Of a DNA stretch of 64,000 nt, positions 1 to 11,295 are shown piece after piece; the stretch's first letter is position 1, and each line of letters opens with the position of its first letter. Below the pieces are notes generated by a model, which saw only the letters and a program-made list of their open reading frames with translations, did no database searches and was not told the DNA's origin. The position numbers were made by a program, and so were the translations under genes. This DNA comes from Oscheius dolichura (lineage: Eukaryota; Nematoda; Chromadorea; Rhabditida; Rhabditidae). The stretch covers positions 9,942,001 through 10,006,000 of the forward strand of contig OW051493.1 in assembly GCA_932521035.1 (NCBI GenBank), in the 5' to 3' direction.

Positions 1-63
1 GCTCCAGAAGTCTAGACAAGCTTAGGGACCGTTGGAAGACCTCAAATCCCGCCACAGGGCAAT

Positions 64-336
64 TTAGAGCGTATTTTTCTCCCCCAAAAAAGTCTCACAA
101 GGTATAGAAAAGGCTCGAAAATCAGCTAGTTGGTGTATATTTCCAGCTCCGCCACCAGAAGGCCGGTATAATCTGATAAACTCGGGGAGCTCCTTTTTTT
201 CTGTTGCGCCATCTGGTAAGTTCCGACCACCCTTCGTTTCTCCTGCGTTGGTTGGCCATAATTGTTTTTGAAGTATAATAGCCAATTCTGAGGAGAGTGC
301 GAAAAATACGATTAATAGTACATATTTTTGGGCCAT
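64..336 (-). CDS. candidate small secreted peptide, unrecognised
   Basis: An open frame of 90 codons begins with a good signal-peptide profile: a short Met-Ala-Gln-Lys-Tyr n-region, a hydrophobic run of about ten residues (VLLIVFFAL), then Ser-Ser-Glu. The rest is polar with a Gly-rich GGGAG stretch near residue 66. No family is recognised. The hydrophobic segment could also be read as a short intron, because GTACTATT and CTCCTCAG lie at suitable places. Nothing else in the first 4 kb supports a gene, so this may be chance. Confidence 0.25.
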   Translation of the reverse strand: MAQKYVLLIVFFALSSELAIILQKQLWPTNAGETKGGRNLPDGATEKKELPEFIRLYRPSGGGAGNIHQLADFRAFSIPCETFLGEKNTL

Positions 337-3300
337 TAAAAGGAAGAAAACAGGATCCTGAGAAGAAGGAAATCCTCTTGACTCAGATTTCGGTAAACAG
401 GGGGCTACCAAACACTGTCTCTCTTACGTAAATCGGATCTTTGCACCCAGGATTAGGGGCAAGAGGGGGGAGAGAAAGTAGGCAACAATGGGGTAACAAA
501 AAAATCAAAAGAGAAGCTTAGCATTTGGAAGTTCTTTGAATTTGCAGCGGCTGACAAAGAAGGCCGGGATATTTTGCACCAGATTACGTTGAAAAGGCCG
601 TATTAACCGGAATGAAGGTGTCTACTATCCTGACTACAAGGAGGAGAGTTTAATAGAGAAGAATATTACGTGGATCTGGGAGAGACAGACAATTGAGCAA
701 GAGAACAGAAGGGGTTAATTTGAAGTGGGAATGGGGGCCGTCAAAAGAAGGGGAGCTTTATCTGAGGAATAAGGGAAGTGAAGGGACTGGAGTGATATTT
801 CTAGAGGTTTCCAGGGGGCTGCTGAAGACATCCTTTGTCTGGTTCGGCTCAAAAATTGCAGCTCCTTCCCAAAAAAGGAGCCATTGTACCCGAAATTGGC
901 CTGATCTGGTACAGACGACTTCCGCCTTGAACTCAGGGGGAACTTCTGGTCGTTTGGTTAAAAAAATGGGGATATTTTACAATGTAACCAGGTCAGTTTT
1001 ATAGAAAATCTCCTGTAGATTAGGAAGGTACTAAATTTTTGGCGAAAAGGTGCTTTTCTCGACCCGTGGCGGAGCTTTGACGTCTGACGGTCATCCCTCA
1101 ATTGGACGGTTATGAAAGCAAGGGATTTCTAGTCATTTTGGATTGGAAAAAGTCTAATTTTCAAAAAAGAACCTCGTTAGCTTGTTTAGAATTTTTTTCT
1201 CTTTCCAGTGATATCAAAATCTCCCAAAAATTCGAACCTGTTGGAGAGTTCTTGTCTGGGGGAAGCCCGAAGGTGGCCGTCAAGCTTCAAGGTTCCGCCA
1301 TTTGCCGGGAAAATTGGATTTTTACAAAAAAATTTGCACCGCCATAATCTCCAGAAAATTCTGAATACTATAAATAAGGCGCTTTTTTGATAATCAGGGT
1401 TTTAAGCTCCAAATAGCCTACAGTTCTCCCCGCCATTACGACAGTTCAAAAGAGAATTGACCGCCAACTTTAAAAAGTGCCCCACGGATAAATCTTCCCG
1501 TCTTTTTTAAAGATTTCTATACTGCCGACTTCCTTATAAGATTCGTTACAAAATTAGCTTGGCGGGATGCTTAAATTGGTCAATTTGATGTCCCGAGGTC
1601 CCTAGCTGTTAGGGCATTGCAGCCTGCTGCAAAAGCACTACCCCGATCTTGGATCTCTCTCTCAAACCTAGCTCTTTGATCTGCCTGTGTCATCTTCTGG
1701 GTAGACCTTACGGAAGGCCAGTTATTCATAGACATATCAAGTCAATCGGAGATGGTGACTATGAATACGGGGGGCTCTCGTGACCCTTTTCCCCTTATAG
1801 GGACCATTTTTTTCCAGGAAAATCGGGCCGATTCCTTCTAGTTCCCAGCTCCATGAATCACCAGGCCGTTTTCCCTGTTTTTCAATTAACATTTTCCCAT
1901 TTTCAATTTCAGGTATCCCAGAGAAACGCCGCGACTTCAGAAGGCAGAACGGGGGAATTATCCCCGTCATGGGGGATTTTTTAAAGATGATTTACTGGTG
2001 TCGATAAGAAGATAAAGACATCAGTTGGGGGCCATTAACTGATAGAGGATTTGGATGTCAGAGAGACACACCACATGTTACTGGGAACATCGGATTGGAC
2101 CGGATTCAGTCAAGATCAAGGGGGATTTTATGGGCACGGGGACAGGGGTGGAGGCCGACTTCTGAGGGATTCAGGCTACTTGGAGGGACTATCAGGGGCC
2201 GGAGGTTATAAAACCGCTTGGTGGTCCCACCGGTGATCGCGAAAACCTTCCAATGGAAAGTTCTACCGACTTTCTGGGGACAAAAAGTCCCGACCCAGGA
2301 AGTTGTGAACCGGGAAGAAACAGACGGGTCCCAATTGGGCTGGGCAAATCCGGTAGATTCTTCCGGGAGCATCATGTAACGAAGCAAAACGTTCGGTAAG
2401 ATGCCAAGTACCCAAAGACTTCCCGGAAGTCTTTTAGACCAAATGGAACCGGGAACAGGGGCCCTTGAGCTCTCGAACATTGTCTTTGGAACCTCCCAAA
2501 AGCCCTCGAAGTCAATCTAACATATAAAACCACAAATCGGTAGGGAGAGACTGCCTTCCATCGAGAAATCACTGGTAAACCAAAAAAATTTCATTTTGTA
2601 GGAAGGGAAAATATAAAGGAAAAAAAAAACCGCGATTTTTCTCGATAGGTTTGAACGGGTTTTAGCCTTTTTACCTATCCAGAATTATGAAATCTGGGCC
2701 TTTATCCCGGCCCATCCCTGATGGGAACCTCCTCGGGAAGAAATCAAGCCACTGGCTTTATTGCAAACTTATAAGGTGGGTAAGGGATCTTACGGTAGTC
2801 TTAAAGGTTCTCCAGAAAGGGGTTAAAAGTCTAATAAAGGGACATGAGGAGAGGAACAGAGCATATAGGACACCATAAGGAGAGAAGAGGACATAAAGAA
2901 TGGAATTGGAATGCCAAGACGGGGCCATATAACCACCCCCGGGGCCGGGGAGTAGAAGAGGAGACGAGTGGAGAGGAGAGGAGGGAGATATCTTGGCGTG
3001 TGACCATGAAATTTGGGCGGTGGCTTACTTCGAGAGGGACAGATCCCAAAACATGCATTCTTAATAACCGGAGGTTTGTGCTTTTTCTTGGAAGTCATAA
3101 GGGAGGGAGAGGGGAGAAGAATAGGGGGCCAGCTGATTGATTGGGGGGTGTTCGTACTCGGATTGTCCTCATTTTTATGGAAAGGGGGGCAGAATAAGGA
3201 CAGACATACGGTAGACGACCTCCTGAGGCGATTAGACCACCAAAATGTTTTGATATTTATGAAGCCCCTTTCCTCTTCCAGGGGCTTCTTTTCCATGGGG

Positions 3301-3650
3301 GAGGAGAGTGTCGAAATGATCTGTGACGTCTAGATCGCCCCCAGCTCACCCTTTAATATTGTATTCTGAGCCATTCTTCACCCACAGAAGAAGATAACGT
3401 CATCCAGGAATCCTCCTCTCCTAAAAGATGGTAACCTCCGCGCCGCCGCCCCAGCTGGCTATAAATAATCCGGAGCCGCGATGGACTCGGACTGGATGAA
3501 ACCAACTGAAATTTATGATTATACGTAAATGAAATGAGCCGTTCTCAAAGGGCAAAAAGGGGAGAAAATAGCGAGGGGGCCAGCCGGATCTAGGGAAAAA
3601 ACGGAACCTGAAATTTTCGGGTCATTTGGTACCCCATCCAACCGAAGCTC
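337..3650. other. gene-free stretch, no recognisable feature
   Basis: Short open frames exist on both strands but none shows a family pattern or splice-compatible neighbours. About 2820-3330 is purine-rich on the plus strand (GGAGAGG-type tracts), which creates long open frames on both strands. I see no gene, RNA or defined repeat here. Confidence 0.5.
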
Positions 3651-3689
3651 CTGATCTGGAATGGAAAGACTGAATCTCTACTTCTGTAC

Positions 3690-4150
3690 TTCTGCAAGTC
3701 TATTATATACCACTGGAAAGAGCTCGTCGAGATTTACAAGATGCTGTTTTTATCTCCGTCAGAATTAATTTCTGGCACCTATTTTGCTTTGAAATAGGCC
3801 AGGGGTTAAATTAACCGGTAGTCATAATTGAATACTCTCTTCCCGCGCTTGAGCGAGGAACTACGGCCCGAAATCTTAACTAGAATGGACATATGATAGC
3901 TCATTCGAAAGAGCTCCTCAAGCTGATCAAGAAAAACGGGGTCTTGTAGCCACATCTCGTCCTGTGCACCAATACGAGGCCGATTAAGAGAAATGGAAGA
4001 TTTGAATTTTCGAAATATCTTCCCCAGGATCTTCGAGGGCTGGAGACTTGGAAATCGGCTGTTTGAGTCGGGTTTTGTATTTTTCCCACTAAATGGATTG
4101 TGGCAAAAAAGATCTGATATGGAAATTCATAAAAATGGAACCTGAATTTT
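3690..4150 (+). repeat. dispersed repeat family R4, copy 1
   Basis: Contains the R4 landmarks in order: AAAGAGCTCGTCGAGAT near 3720, TTTCTGGCACC near 3770, AATGGACATATGATAGCTCA near 3890, GAATTTTCGAAAT near 4008 and GATCTGATA near 4110. It matches seven other stretches in the window in the same order and orientation. No terminal inverted repeats are seen. Confidence 0.75.
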
Positions 4151-4464
4151 GCGGACCTGGGTTACCGTCCTAACCGTTCCGCGTTCGAATTTTCAAGGGC
4201 CTCTGGGCAAAAATTGTAAAGAATAGGGTGAAAAATACAGTGCCCCTTCCCATAAAGCAGATATTTATTATAAATAATATACCAGCCTCAGAAAAACTAG
4301 AAGAAAATATATATATCACAGTCAGAAGGGGGGATATAAGGCAACGGCTGTAACCCTTGAAATATGGACGTCATACTGTACACGTGGAAGAAAGTTATTA
4401 CGCTCCTGGGATGGGGATGGGAAGAAGATCAGACAAGCGGGAAAACGAATAATTCAAACGAGTA

Positions 4465-7400
4465 TCAGGTGATACTCAGAGCATTGAAGAGTTTAACCCG
4501 CTGGGGGTCGAACCGGATGGCCGAGTGCTGGATGGTCAGGCGCCAGACGTAGGGAACAAAGAAATCCGTCGTGTTCTCATCTTCCATATATCTTTAAAGG
4601 GACTGTCAGGGACCTTATTTGGTTACGGTAGGCGCGCCATCAAAATTTCACGAATTCGTAATATTTTTACGAAATATGTCACCATAGACGTTCAGAAAAT
4701 GTCAAAAACGAGAAAAAAAATTGAAAGTTTCGTGTTCCGCCAAAGAGCGCCAAAGGCGGAGGACGCTAGTTAGTTCAGTCGCGTCGGGACCCGCTACCGG
4801 AAAAAAAGGTCCCTGACAGTCCCTTTAAAGGGTTGTATCCTATTTAATAAAGGAATAAAAGGTGTACCTAAATTTGAGATCGGGAAATTTGACGAGTCTG
4901 TCAGTTGGCCAGGCGACGACTTCCTTCTCGATGATGTCTCTCATCGCCGCGGCGTCGCCCGATTTTACGTTGACTACTTTGGTAGAAAAGTGGCCGATTA
5001 CGGTAGCTATATTAGGCAGGAGGTCCTGAAACGAATAAGCTATTTTTAAAATCAATTTATAGGTGAGAAGCCCTGATTTCAGGCGGCCGCCGCTGCGCGC
5101 TTCATTCTAACTGTCAGTAAATTACTGTAAATGATTTTTCGGCCGCTATTTTAAAGGAACCGTCAGGGACCTTGGCGGGTTACTGTAGCGGCTGAAAATG
5201 GCAAAGCGAAATTGACATTTTCACATAAAACTAATAGCACCATTCGAAAGAGCGTGAAAAACTACGTCGAATAAGCTAGATTTCAGCTAATATCTTATTT
5301 TCTGGGATAGATATTTTCATAAAACAAAAATGCTGGGGGACAGTCGCTTCACACTGCCCCCGGGGACAAGGTCCCTGACGGTTCCTTTAACGTTTCTGTG
5401 TGTTCAAGATTATTGTTTTATTAGAAAATACCCGAAAAGTTGGTTAAATTGGAAAAAAATGGGCTAAAACGTCGTTTCTGGCCAGTTCTCCCCCCATCGC
5501 CGTAAGCGCTCCCCATTCTAACCCTCAATAAACAGAATTTCAGAGGAGGTTTGCTCATTTTTATTGTATTTTAGGCAACTTGAGATCGTTATTTACTGCC
5601 ATAACGTTCAAAAAACCAGCGCAAACAGTTAAAAATGAGTGAAACCCCGATTTTTGGGATCTATTCCCCTTCCTGTGGACCCTTTTCGGGTTTTTGGGTT
5701 ACTGTACCTACCTGGAACATTGGATGTTGTTTATACGTATCAAATAAATTCCTATGGTAGAGAAGAGTATACACAAGGTTCGGATTATACCGAAGGGAAG
5801 CGCTCAGGCAACAATTAATAACTTCTAACAAAGTCCGGATGCCCTCTTCCAAAGCGGTGATGTCTTCATGCTAAACGGGGAATATCCAGTAAATGTTTAG
5901 AAAAAACTTACAAAATTATGAGAGTGTGACTCTTCTACGTCCAGATCAGCTCGTAATTTCATGTGTTCCACCATTTTTGCGTGTCTTTTGCTCAACATTT
6001 CCAGGAGGCCGATTAGACGCTGACAGACGAGGGGAGCCAAGTATTTGAAGCAGGCGGACATATTGCACAAGGCGGCAAGACTATTAGTATGCAGGTAACG
6101 GTCCTGGAGGGAAAAATCTTGTTCTCCTTTAAAAAAGATGATTATACCTTCATTTTGACGGTATTTTTCTGGATCGTTCGGACTAAAACGAGAGCAGAGA
6201 GGCCGCCGAGGGTTATTTCTCGGAGCGGGATGTCCGTATCGAGCCAATCGATGCTTGAAACGTTCTAAACGGAAAAAATAAATAAATTACCGTATTTTTC
6301 ACAAAAATTTAAAGAAAGCCACAGGGACCTATGTGGATTACTGTAGCTGAAGAAAATGGGGCCGGGAAATCTACCGTTTCACGAAAAATGGAATACAGCA
6401 TCAGAACCGGCGTCAAAAACTGAATCGAATGAACTAGGTTTCAGCCAATTTCCCCTTTTCTGTGGCCAGTATTGTCGCAAAACAAACGCGTTTGCCTGAT
6501 CGGGTGCAGTCGCTGCGGGACCATTGCACCCGCGCCGAGGTCCCTGTGGGTTCCTTTAAAGAAACATTCAGGGACCCTCGGTTTGAGCGCAGTGGTCCCG
6601 TGGCGACTGCGCTCACAAGCGTCCCCCTGCCTTTGGCGCGCTTTTGAATATTGAGCGCGCCGACGGTTTTAGCGTATTTTTTCTTGTTTTCTTGATATGT
6701 TTTCGATTGTTTATGAGCACTGGCATCAAAATAATCAAAATAGACTGTTGAAAAATAAGGAAATGTGTAAAATGCGCATGGGCGAATCATCCATTTCCCG
6801 GGATTTCTCAAAACCCGCGAAAATCTACAGTCAACTTCCTAGGTCCCTGACTGTTCCTTTAAAAGGAATCGTGTTTTGGGCTACTGTAGCGCGCCGCGCG
6901 TAAACAGGTGGCCGTTGCTTGGCGCGCGTTGGACGAAATTCGCTAAACAAATTCTCAAGTTTAAAATGCATTTTTCTCCAATTTTTTGACATTTTCATAA
7001 TTTTTAAGATTAGTTATTTGGAATCAGCAGAAATTTCTGAATATTTTAAAACCAAAAAAATGCTAAACAAGTTGACTTACCGTCTCATGAATAATTTTAC
7101 AGTAATAGTCGTCCTCGCTCAAGATGAGCATAACAATTAGGGCCAGGTAGATGTGATGGTTGTTTATTCCCGGGTTTGTTACCCCATCGTGGAGAATTCT
7201 CAGCACGGGGATTACCTGAAAAGGGAGAAAATTACTGTAGTCTTCAAAAGAAGCCCCAAGGATCGGAGATTAATCTCCCGGGCTTCTATCAAAGTTTTCC
7301 GCTGAGATTACGGTAACTATAAATAGATAAAATACTCACGAGATTTTCTAAATTTATCCTGGACAGAATAAAGTTCCTAAATCCAGAATTTCGATGCAAA

Positions 7401-10400
7401 ACGAGGTAGAGAAGAAGCATCGGCGGCTCGTGGTTCGCTGTGGCGCAGAGTCGCTCATAAAGCGCGGTATACGGTATTTTAAACGTTGAAATTCCTGTGG
7501 AAAGGGAGGAAACTTCTTAAGGAATAACTTAAAAGATATAAAATAGAGGCTACAGTACCCTGTGAGTTTTGAAAAGCCGCCAAAGTTTCCTTAAACGGAT
7601 TCGTTCCCCTGGCGGGGTGATGGCACGCCAAATTGAGCAAGAGCAGTATCGAGAGGCTTCCCAAAGTTATTGGGGCTTGTTTATCCTGTTCACCGTCGTC
7701 TTCCAACCCCGTAGCGAGTTGAACCATGGACCAGAGACCAGCTAAAAAGGAATAATGAAGCCCCGGAAGAGGGAGGAAGACCCACACGCCATGCTGAGCA
7801 CCAAACTTCCGCTATCCCTCTTAGCCATCGGGGAATATTCACTATTGTGGTTGAGGTAGTTGTTCAGAAGGGCCTTGGACAGTTCGGCACTGTGTTTACT
7901 ACTGTAATTTTAAGAAATAAGGTAAAATAAAAGGAAAAAAATGAGGAAAATGCACCGTATCCGCAGGAATAGGGCTTGACACTGAGTTCGCGCCAATAAA
8001 AAGCATTTCATTGGAGGCGCGCCAGCTGTGCGCTTTTTCGGTGCAATGGAAGCAATATACTAATTACAGTATGCCAAATTCCTCTTCCGTGAGGCCGTGA
8101 AGCCTTCTGGTGGACCAGGGCCAAAAAGAACGGCACTTACCACGCTCCATTGATAAAATATCCGAAAATAATGCTAGTCGTTACGATATTTTCATTATAG
8201 AGTTGAGAACTCAACAGGGTCAGCATACATTTCACCGTCTCGACATGGATTCCCATGGTAAGTTCACTGAAAAGGTCTTGGATAGAATATAGGGGGATTT
8301 CCTTACTTTACGCGGAGGTTTACCAGGATCCAAACAAGAGTAACGATAAATTCCTCTGCGGGATTTTCGTACAGGGAGGGAGGAAGGTCAGATTCTGAAA
8401 GGAAAATTGGTAAAATGGAGAAAAGACGGCTCACCCTCGTCAGAACTGTCGTCATCGCTAGTAGACCCCGTTTTCTTCGAGCCCTGTCCAAAAACCTTGA
8501 CAAATTCCGTCTCGTTCATTCTTTCCGTCAAAAATTTGAAGATGAATCGTAGAATTGTCAGACTATTTGCCGTCTGCCATAGGTAGATCTTACTGTAATC
8601 CAAAAACTAGAAAATTTACTAAAAATCGTACTTTTCGCACTGTTCCGAGGCTTGTAACTCCGTTGCTCTTCTGAGAAATACCCTGATGAGGGAGGAAAAG
8701 TTCCCGGTTGTCTGGGTATTGTACATCAGGGCCTGGAGAAGGTCGCCGATTCCTTCGTCCAGCTTTTCCGCTACTTCTCTGAAAAAACCACATTAAAATA
8801 CTTTAAAACGTCAGGAAAGAATTTCGGGCGAGTAAGACCCTTTTTTCAGGGAAAATCATCAAAATACACACCTAATTCGGTTTAATTCGGTCCTATTTGT
8901 TGTCCCATAGTCTTAAAACCGCTGGCCGCCCCCGAGTCCCATTTGGCCGAAAATATTTGGTGCACTGGTGGACGGCTCGCCCGATTTCTCGATCTTTTCG
9001 GGGGCCCGGATGCTTCCAACCGGGCCTTTTTCTGTAAAAATGAAATGCTCATCTTTTTCTTTTCATTTTCTGGACGGAATAATTCCATTCACGGCCGTGC
9101 TCCAGCAGCCAAAAGGGGGCGGGTGCGCCAGCATTCCAGCGCTGGCGCCAGTACCAGTCCGGGTTCTAATTGCGCCCCGGAGACCACGAAAACGCGTTCT
9201 AAGCGATAACAGTACGGGTACGAGACGGAAAATTCTCATAGCACCGTATTTTACAAGACAAGGTGCACGATACGGGCGCCGGGAGAAAGTCGAAACAAAT
9301 GAGACGGACGAGCATCACCGGGCCTTCAATGCACGAGAAACGTAGCCGCGAATACAAGAAGAGAAAGAAGAAAAAGCAAGAAAGCAACACGAGGACAAGA
9401 GAGATGAACACGAAACTCCGTTTAAATTTTCATTTCCTTCAATTTTGGCGACCACCCTTATAGCTATTCGTCTCTCCATTCTATTTTGAACTGGCGTCTT
9501 TGACTTCGCCAAGGGGATGATGATGGCGAAGGCTTCGCCGATCTAGACGATGAGCAGCTGCGCGATGCTGGATGAATGGCGGTGAGTAGACGTGAAGAAC
9601 ACAAACTGACAAGTAGACCAGGAGACAGCCTGCCAGTTGGAGAGCGGCTCGAGTGAATGAGCTTCTTGACCATTTCGCCCGGTTTATATAGCGGCTGACC
9701 CAGCGTCAAATGGGGATAATCCGGCGTCTTTTACGGTCATTTACGAGTTTAGGCAGGGCGGGGAATTCAAAATTCGGGGGAAGAATTGAAATTCGTTAGT
9801 TTCGGGAGCAAATCGTGGCTCTTCAGAAAGTTCCTTGTCCTTGTTCACTGCGGCGCCTTGTTCTACTCGCCCGGCTGGATTTTCAGAACAAGGAACGGGA
9901 CCAACAGTTAGCATACGCCAAATATTCTAGAGTGTTTCCGTCCGGGACCTTTCTGACTACCCACACCGGCTTGACCTCCACAAAACCTCCACAACTTTAG
10001 AAGCTGGCCAGGTGCGCATCGGCTTACCGCTCCTTCTGGCCCACTAGGCCAGAAACCGCCTGGCCTAGAGGTCCTAATAAGGCTACCGCTTCGCCGGGGT
10101 CTTGTAAACGGCCCAAACCTTTTGGGTTGGGCTAATAACCACGCCACTTCTGCTTCTTTTGGCTTTACGGGCCTGGAGCCCAAAATTGGCTTGACCTGGA
10201 ACTCAAATAAGGTCTGGAGCGTGCCTAGGACCAACTGGACTGTTCAAAACCAATACTTCCCGATTTCGAGCCCCTATCCGACCAAGATCGGTCAATAACC
10301 ATATCTTCCTCGGCCACGGCCAATTATTATGGATTTTTCAAAACTTTCAAGTCTTCTAGAGGAAAAAAGACTCACTTATCCGTCTCATCGACCTTCAAAT

Positions 10401-10518
10401 TGAAGGAAAGAAGCGTATTCCAGAAAGGATCATTGTCTCCCACCGGTTCCAACCCGGTCAATTTCTTCAAAAGAGCATTTTCTGGGATATCTGCTTCGTT
10501 GCTGATTACACCACCCAT
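4465..10518 (-). CDS. dymeclin (DYM) homologue, complete, 14 exons
   Basis: Dymeclin is a peripheral Golgi protein needed for normal Golgi structure and secretory traffic. Exons read on the minus strand: 10376-10518, 8632-8778, 8435-8592, 8307-8394, 8141-8266, 7786-7901, 7559-7741, 7340-7494, 7081-7215, 6148-6264, 5912-6103, 5712-5870, 4868-5025, 4465-4591. They total 2004 nt, or 667 aa, against 669 aa in human DYM. The start is MGG, a likely N-myristoylation site as in the family, followed by a leucine-rich segment and NDPFWN. Other family blocks are ITLGGLSALVLVRTIQKN, DRYLHTNSLAALCNMSA, NPNLVYTLLYHRNLFD, FPDLKFRY and the C-terminal DFFVPYVWRLT. Intron 1 is long (about 1.6 kb). The last intron is almost wholly a transposon-like element. 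The gene is head-to-head with trr-1. The donor of exon 6 is the least certain boundary. Confidence 0.93.
4593..4829. mobile_element. R5 terminal-inverted-repeat element, copy 1 (forms a dymeclin intron)
   Basis: The ends are exact inverted repeats of 22 bp: TTTAAAGGGACTGTCAGGGACC at 4593-4614 (first 20 bases TTTAAAGGGACTGTCAGGGA) and its complement at 4808-4829. There is no coding capacity, so this is MITE-like. It occupies nearly all of the 276-bp last intron of dymeclin (4592-4867), and its end provides the AAAG 3' splice site. Confidence 0.85.
5150..5390. mobile_element. R5 terminal-inverted-repeat element, copy 2
   Basis: Inverted ends TTTAAAGGAACCGTCAGGGA and its near-exact complement flank about 200 bp of non-coding sequence. 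It lies within the dymeclin intron 5026-5711. Confidence 0.8.
6308..6560. mobile_element. R5 terminal-inverted-repeat element, copy 3
   Basis: The ends TTTAAAGAAAGCCACAGGGA and the matching complement near 6540-6560 are diverged from copies 1 and 2. It lies in the dymeclin intron 6265-7080 and shares its terminal TTTAAA with the next copy. Confidence 0.75.
6555..6863. mobile_element. R5 terminal-inverted-repeat element, copy 4, abutting copy 3
   Basis: The left end is TTTAAAGAAACATTCAGGGA and the right end is the complement of an AAAGGAACAGTCAGGGACC-type end near 6842-6863. The left TTTAAA is shared with copy 3, as expected if one copy inserted at the terminal TTTAAA of the other. R1 copy 1 follows 17 bp later. 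Confidence 0.75.
6881..7053 (+). repeat. R1 intron-associated repeat, copy 1
   Basis: R1 reads CTACTGTAGCGCGC, then TAAACAG and GGCGCGCGTTGGACGAAATT, then TTTTTTGACATTTT, then AATCAGCAGAAA and GAATATTTTAAA. This copy is complete and lies in dymeclin intron 6265-7080, which also holds R5 copies 3 and 4. Confidence 0.85.
7990..8081. repeat. R2 hairpin repeat, half copy
   Basis: Left arm only: GCGCCAATAAAAAGC, then GCGCGCCAGCTGTGCGCTTT and TTCGGTGCAA, ending at the family's central TTACAGTATGCCAAA. It lies in dymeclin intron 7902-8140. Confidence 0.6.
8779..10375. other. dymeclin first intron, no further gene seen
   Basis: This 1.6-kb stretch separates the MGG exon from the second dymeclin exon. 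It contains an AAGAAGAGAAAGAAG purine run near 9358 and a GGCCTAG-rich stretch near 10040-10070, but no recognisable exon or repeat family. Confidence 0.6.
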
Positions 10519-11295
10519 CTCATAACCTGTAATTCCTCTAAATTAAACATATTTCATTGAAAAAGAGACAGAATACAGTATAAAATTAAGAGAAATATAT
10601 CGAAAGTTGGCCTAGAATTCGTTTGCCAGCTATGGTCATTCGATTTTTGCAGAAGGGGCGCGCTATTCGGCCCGCTCCTCCCACAGAACCGTGCGCCGGC
10701 TTTTGACATTCAATTCAAATTTTCTTATTTTATTTTCCTTATTTATTTATTATTTTTTAGTCTAAAAACTTGCTTAAAATGATAGAAGCCTGAAATAATC
10801 CCAATTCTAGAAGGAAATTAGTCCAAATTCCATTTTAGTCTAGAATAGGCACCGCGCCCTCCGAAATATTTGAATTTTGCGCACTAAAAATTAATTTTCT
10901 CCAAATTCTGACATTAAAATCCGGATTCTTTCTACTTGACGGGTTCCTAGGGACCTCAGGAATCGGATAAAATATAGTTTTACCATTATTTTGGGAAAAA
11001 TGACCTTTAGCTGACTATTCGTCGCCGACCTCAATTTGCCTTCCAAGCCGTCCTTGCCATTGCCATTCTGCCGCTTTTCTGTGCTCCCAGCGGCCATTTT
11101 TCATATAAAATTGTTAGAAATTGTCATTTCCACAAAAATCATTGATTATCTCCCATTTGAGGTCGACAACTCCGCTTTCCTTGGTCTTTCTCGGGGTTAA
11201 TCGATATTTTCCCAGGAAAAGCGACTTCTTCCCTCAATTTTTAATGCTCTCTCTATTAAATAACATTGTTAAGAACTTGTTTAAGGCATAAAAAG
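10519..11295. promoter_or_regulatory. divergent promoter interval between dymeclin and trr-1
   Basis: The start codons of dymeclin (minus, 10518) and trr-1 (plus, 11296) are 777 bp apart and face away from each other, so their promoters must lie here. An acceptor-like AATTACAG precedes the dymeclin start by about 8 bp, and TTTTCCCAG lies about 75 bp 5' of the trr-1 start. Both could be trans-splice or 5' UTR acceptors. The middle is AT-rich (TTTATTTATTATTTTT near 10740). No factor site was identified. Confidence 0.5.
10891..11097 (-). CDS. possible 68-aa small gene, unrecognised
   Basis: An AAAAATGG start context opens a 68-codon frame with a polar N-terminal half rich in Lys, Gly and Asn and a basic hydrophobic second half containing IRFLRSLGTRQVERIRIL. 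It also contains GT/AG pairs compatible with a short intron. It sits inside the dymeclin/trr-1 promoter interval and belongs to no family I recognise. It may equally be non-coding. Confidence 0.25.
   Translation of the reverse strand: MAAGSTEKRQNGNGKDGLEGKLRSATNSQLKVIFPKIMVKLYFIRFLRSLGTRQVERIRILMSEFGEN

Noticed and set aside
2823..3333. Overlapping open frames of 98-157 codons on both strands
   Set aside because: The stretch is purine-rich on one strand, which removes stop codons. The peptides have biased composition and no splice-compatible or family-like features.
3901..4089. A 62-aa minus-strand frame whose peptide recurs at 44725-44925
   Set aside because: Both are readings of the R4 repeat. 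The recurrence comes from repeat copies, with different truncation in each, not from a protein family.
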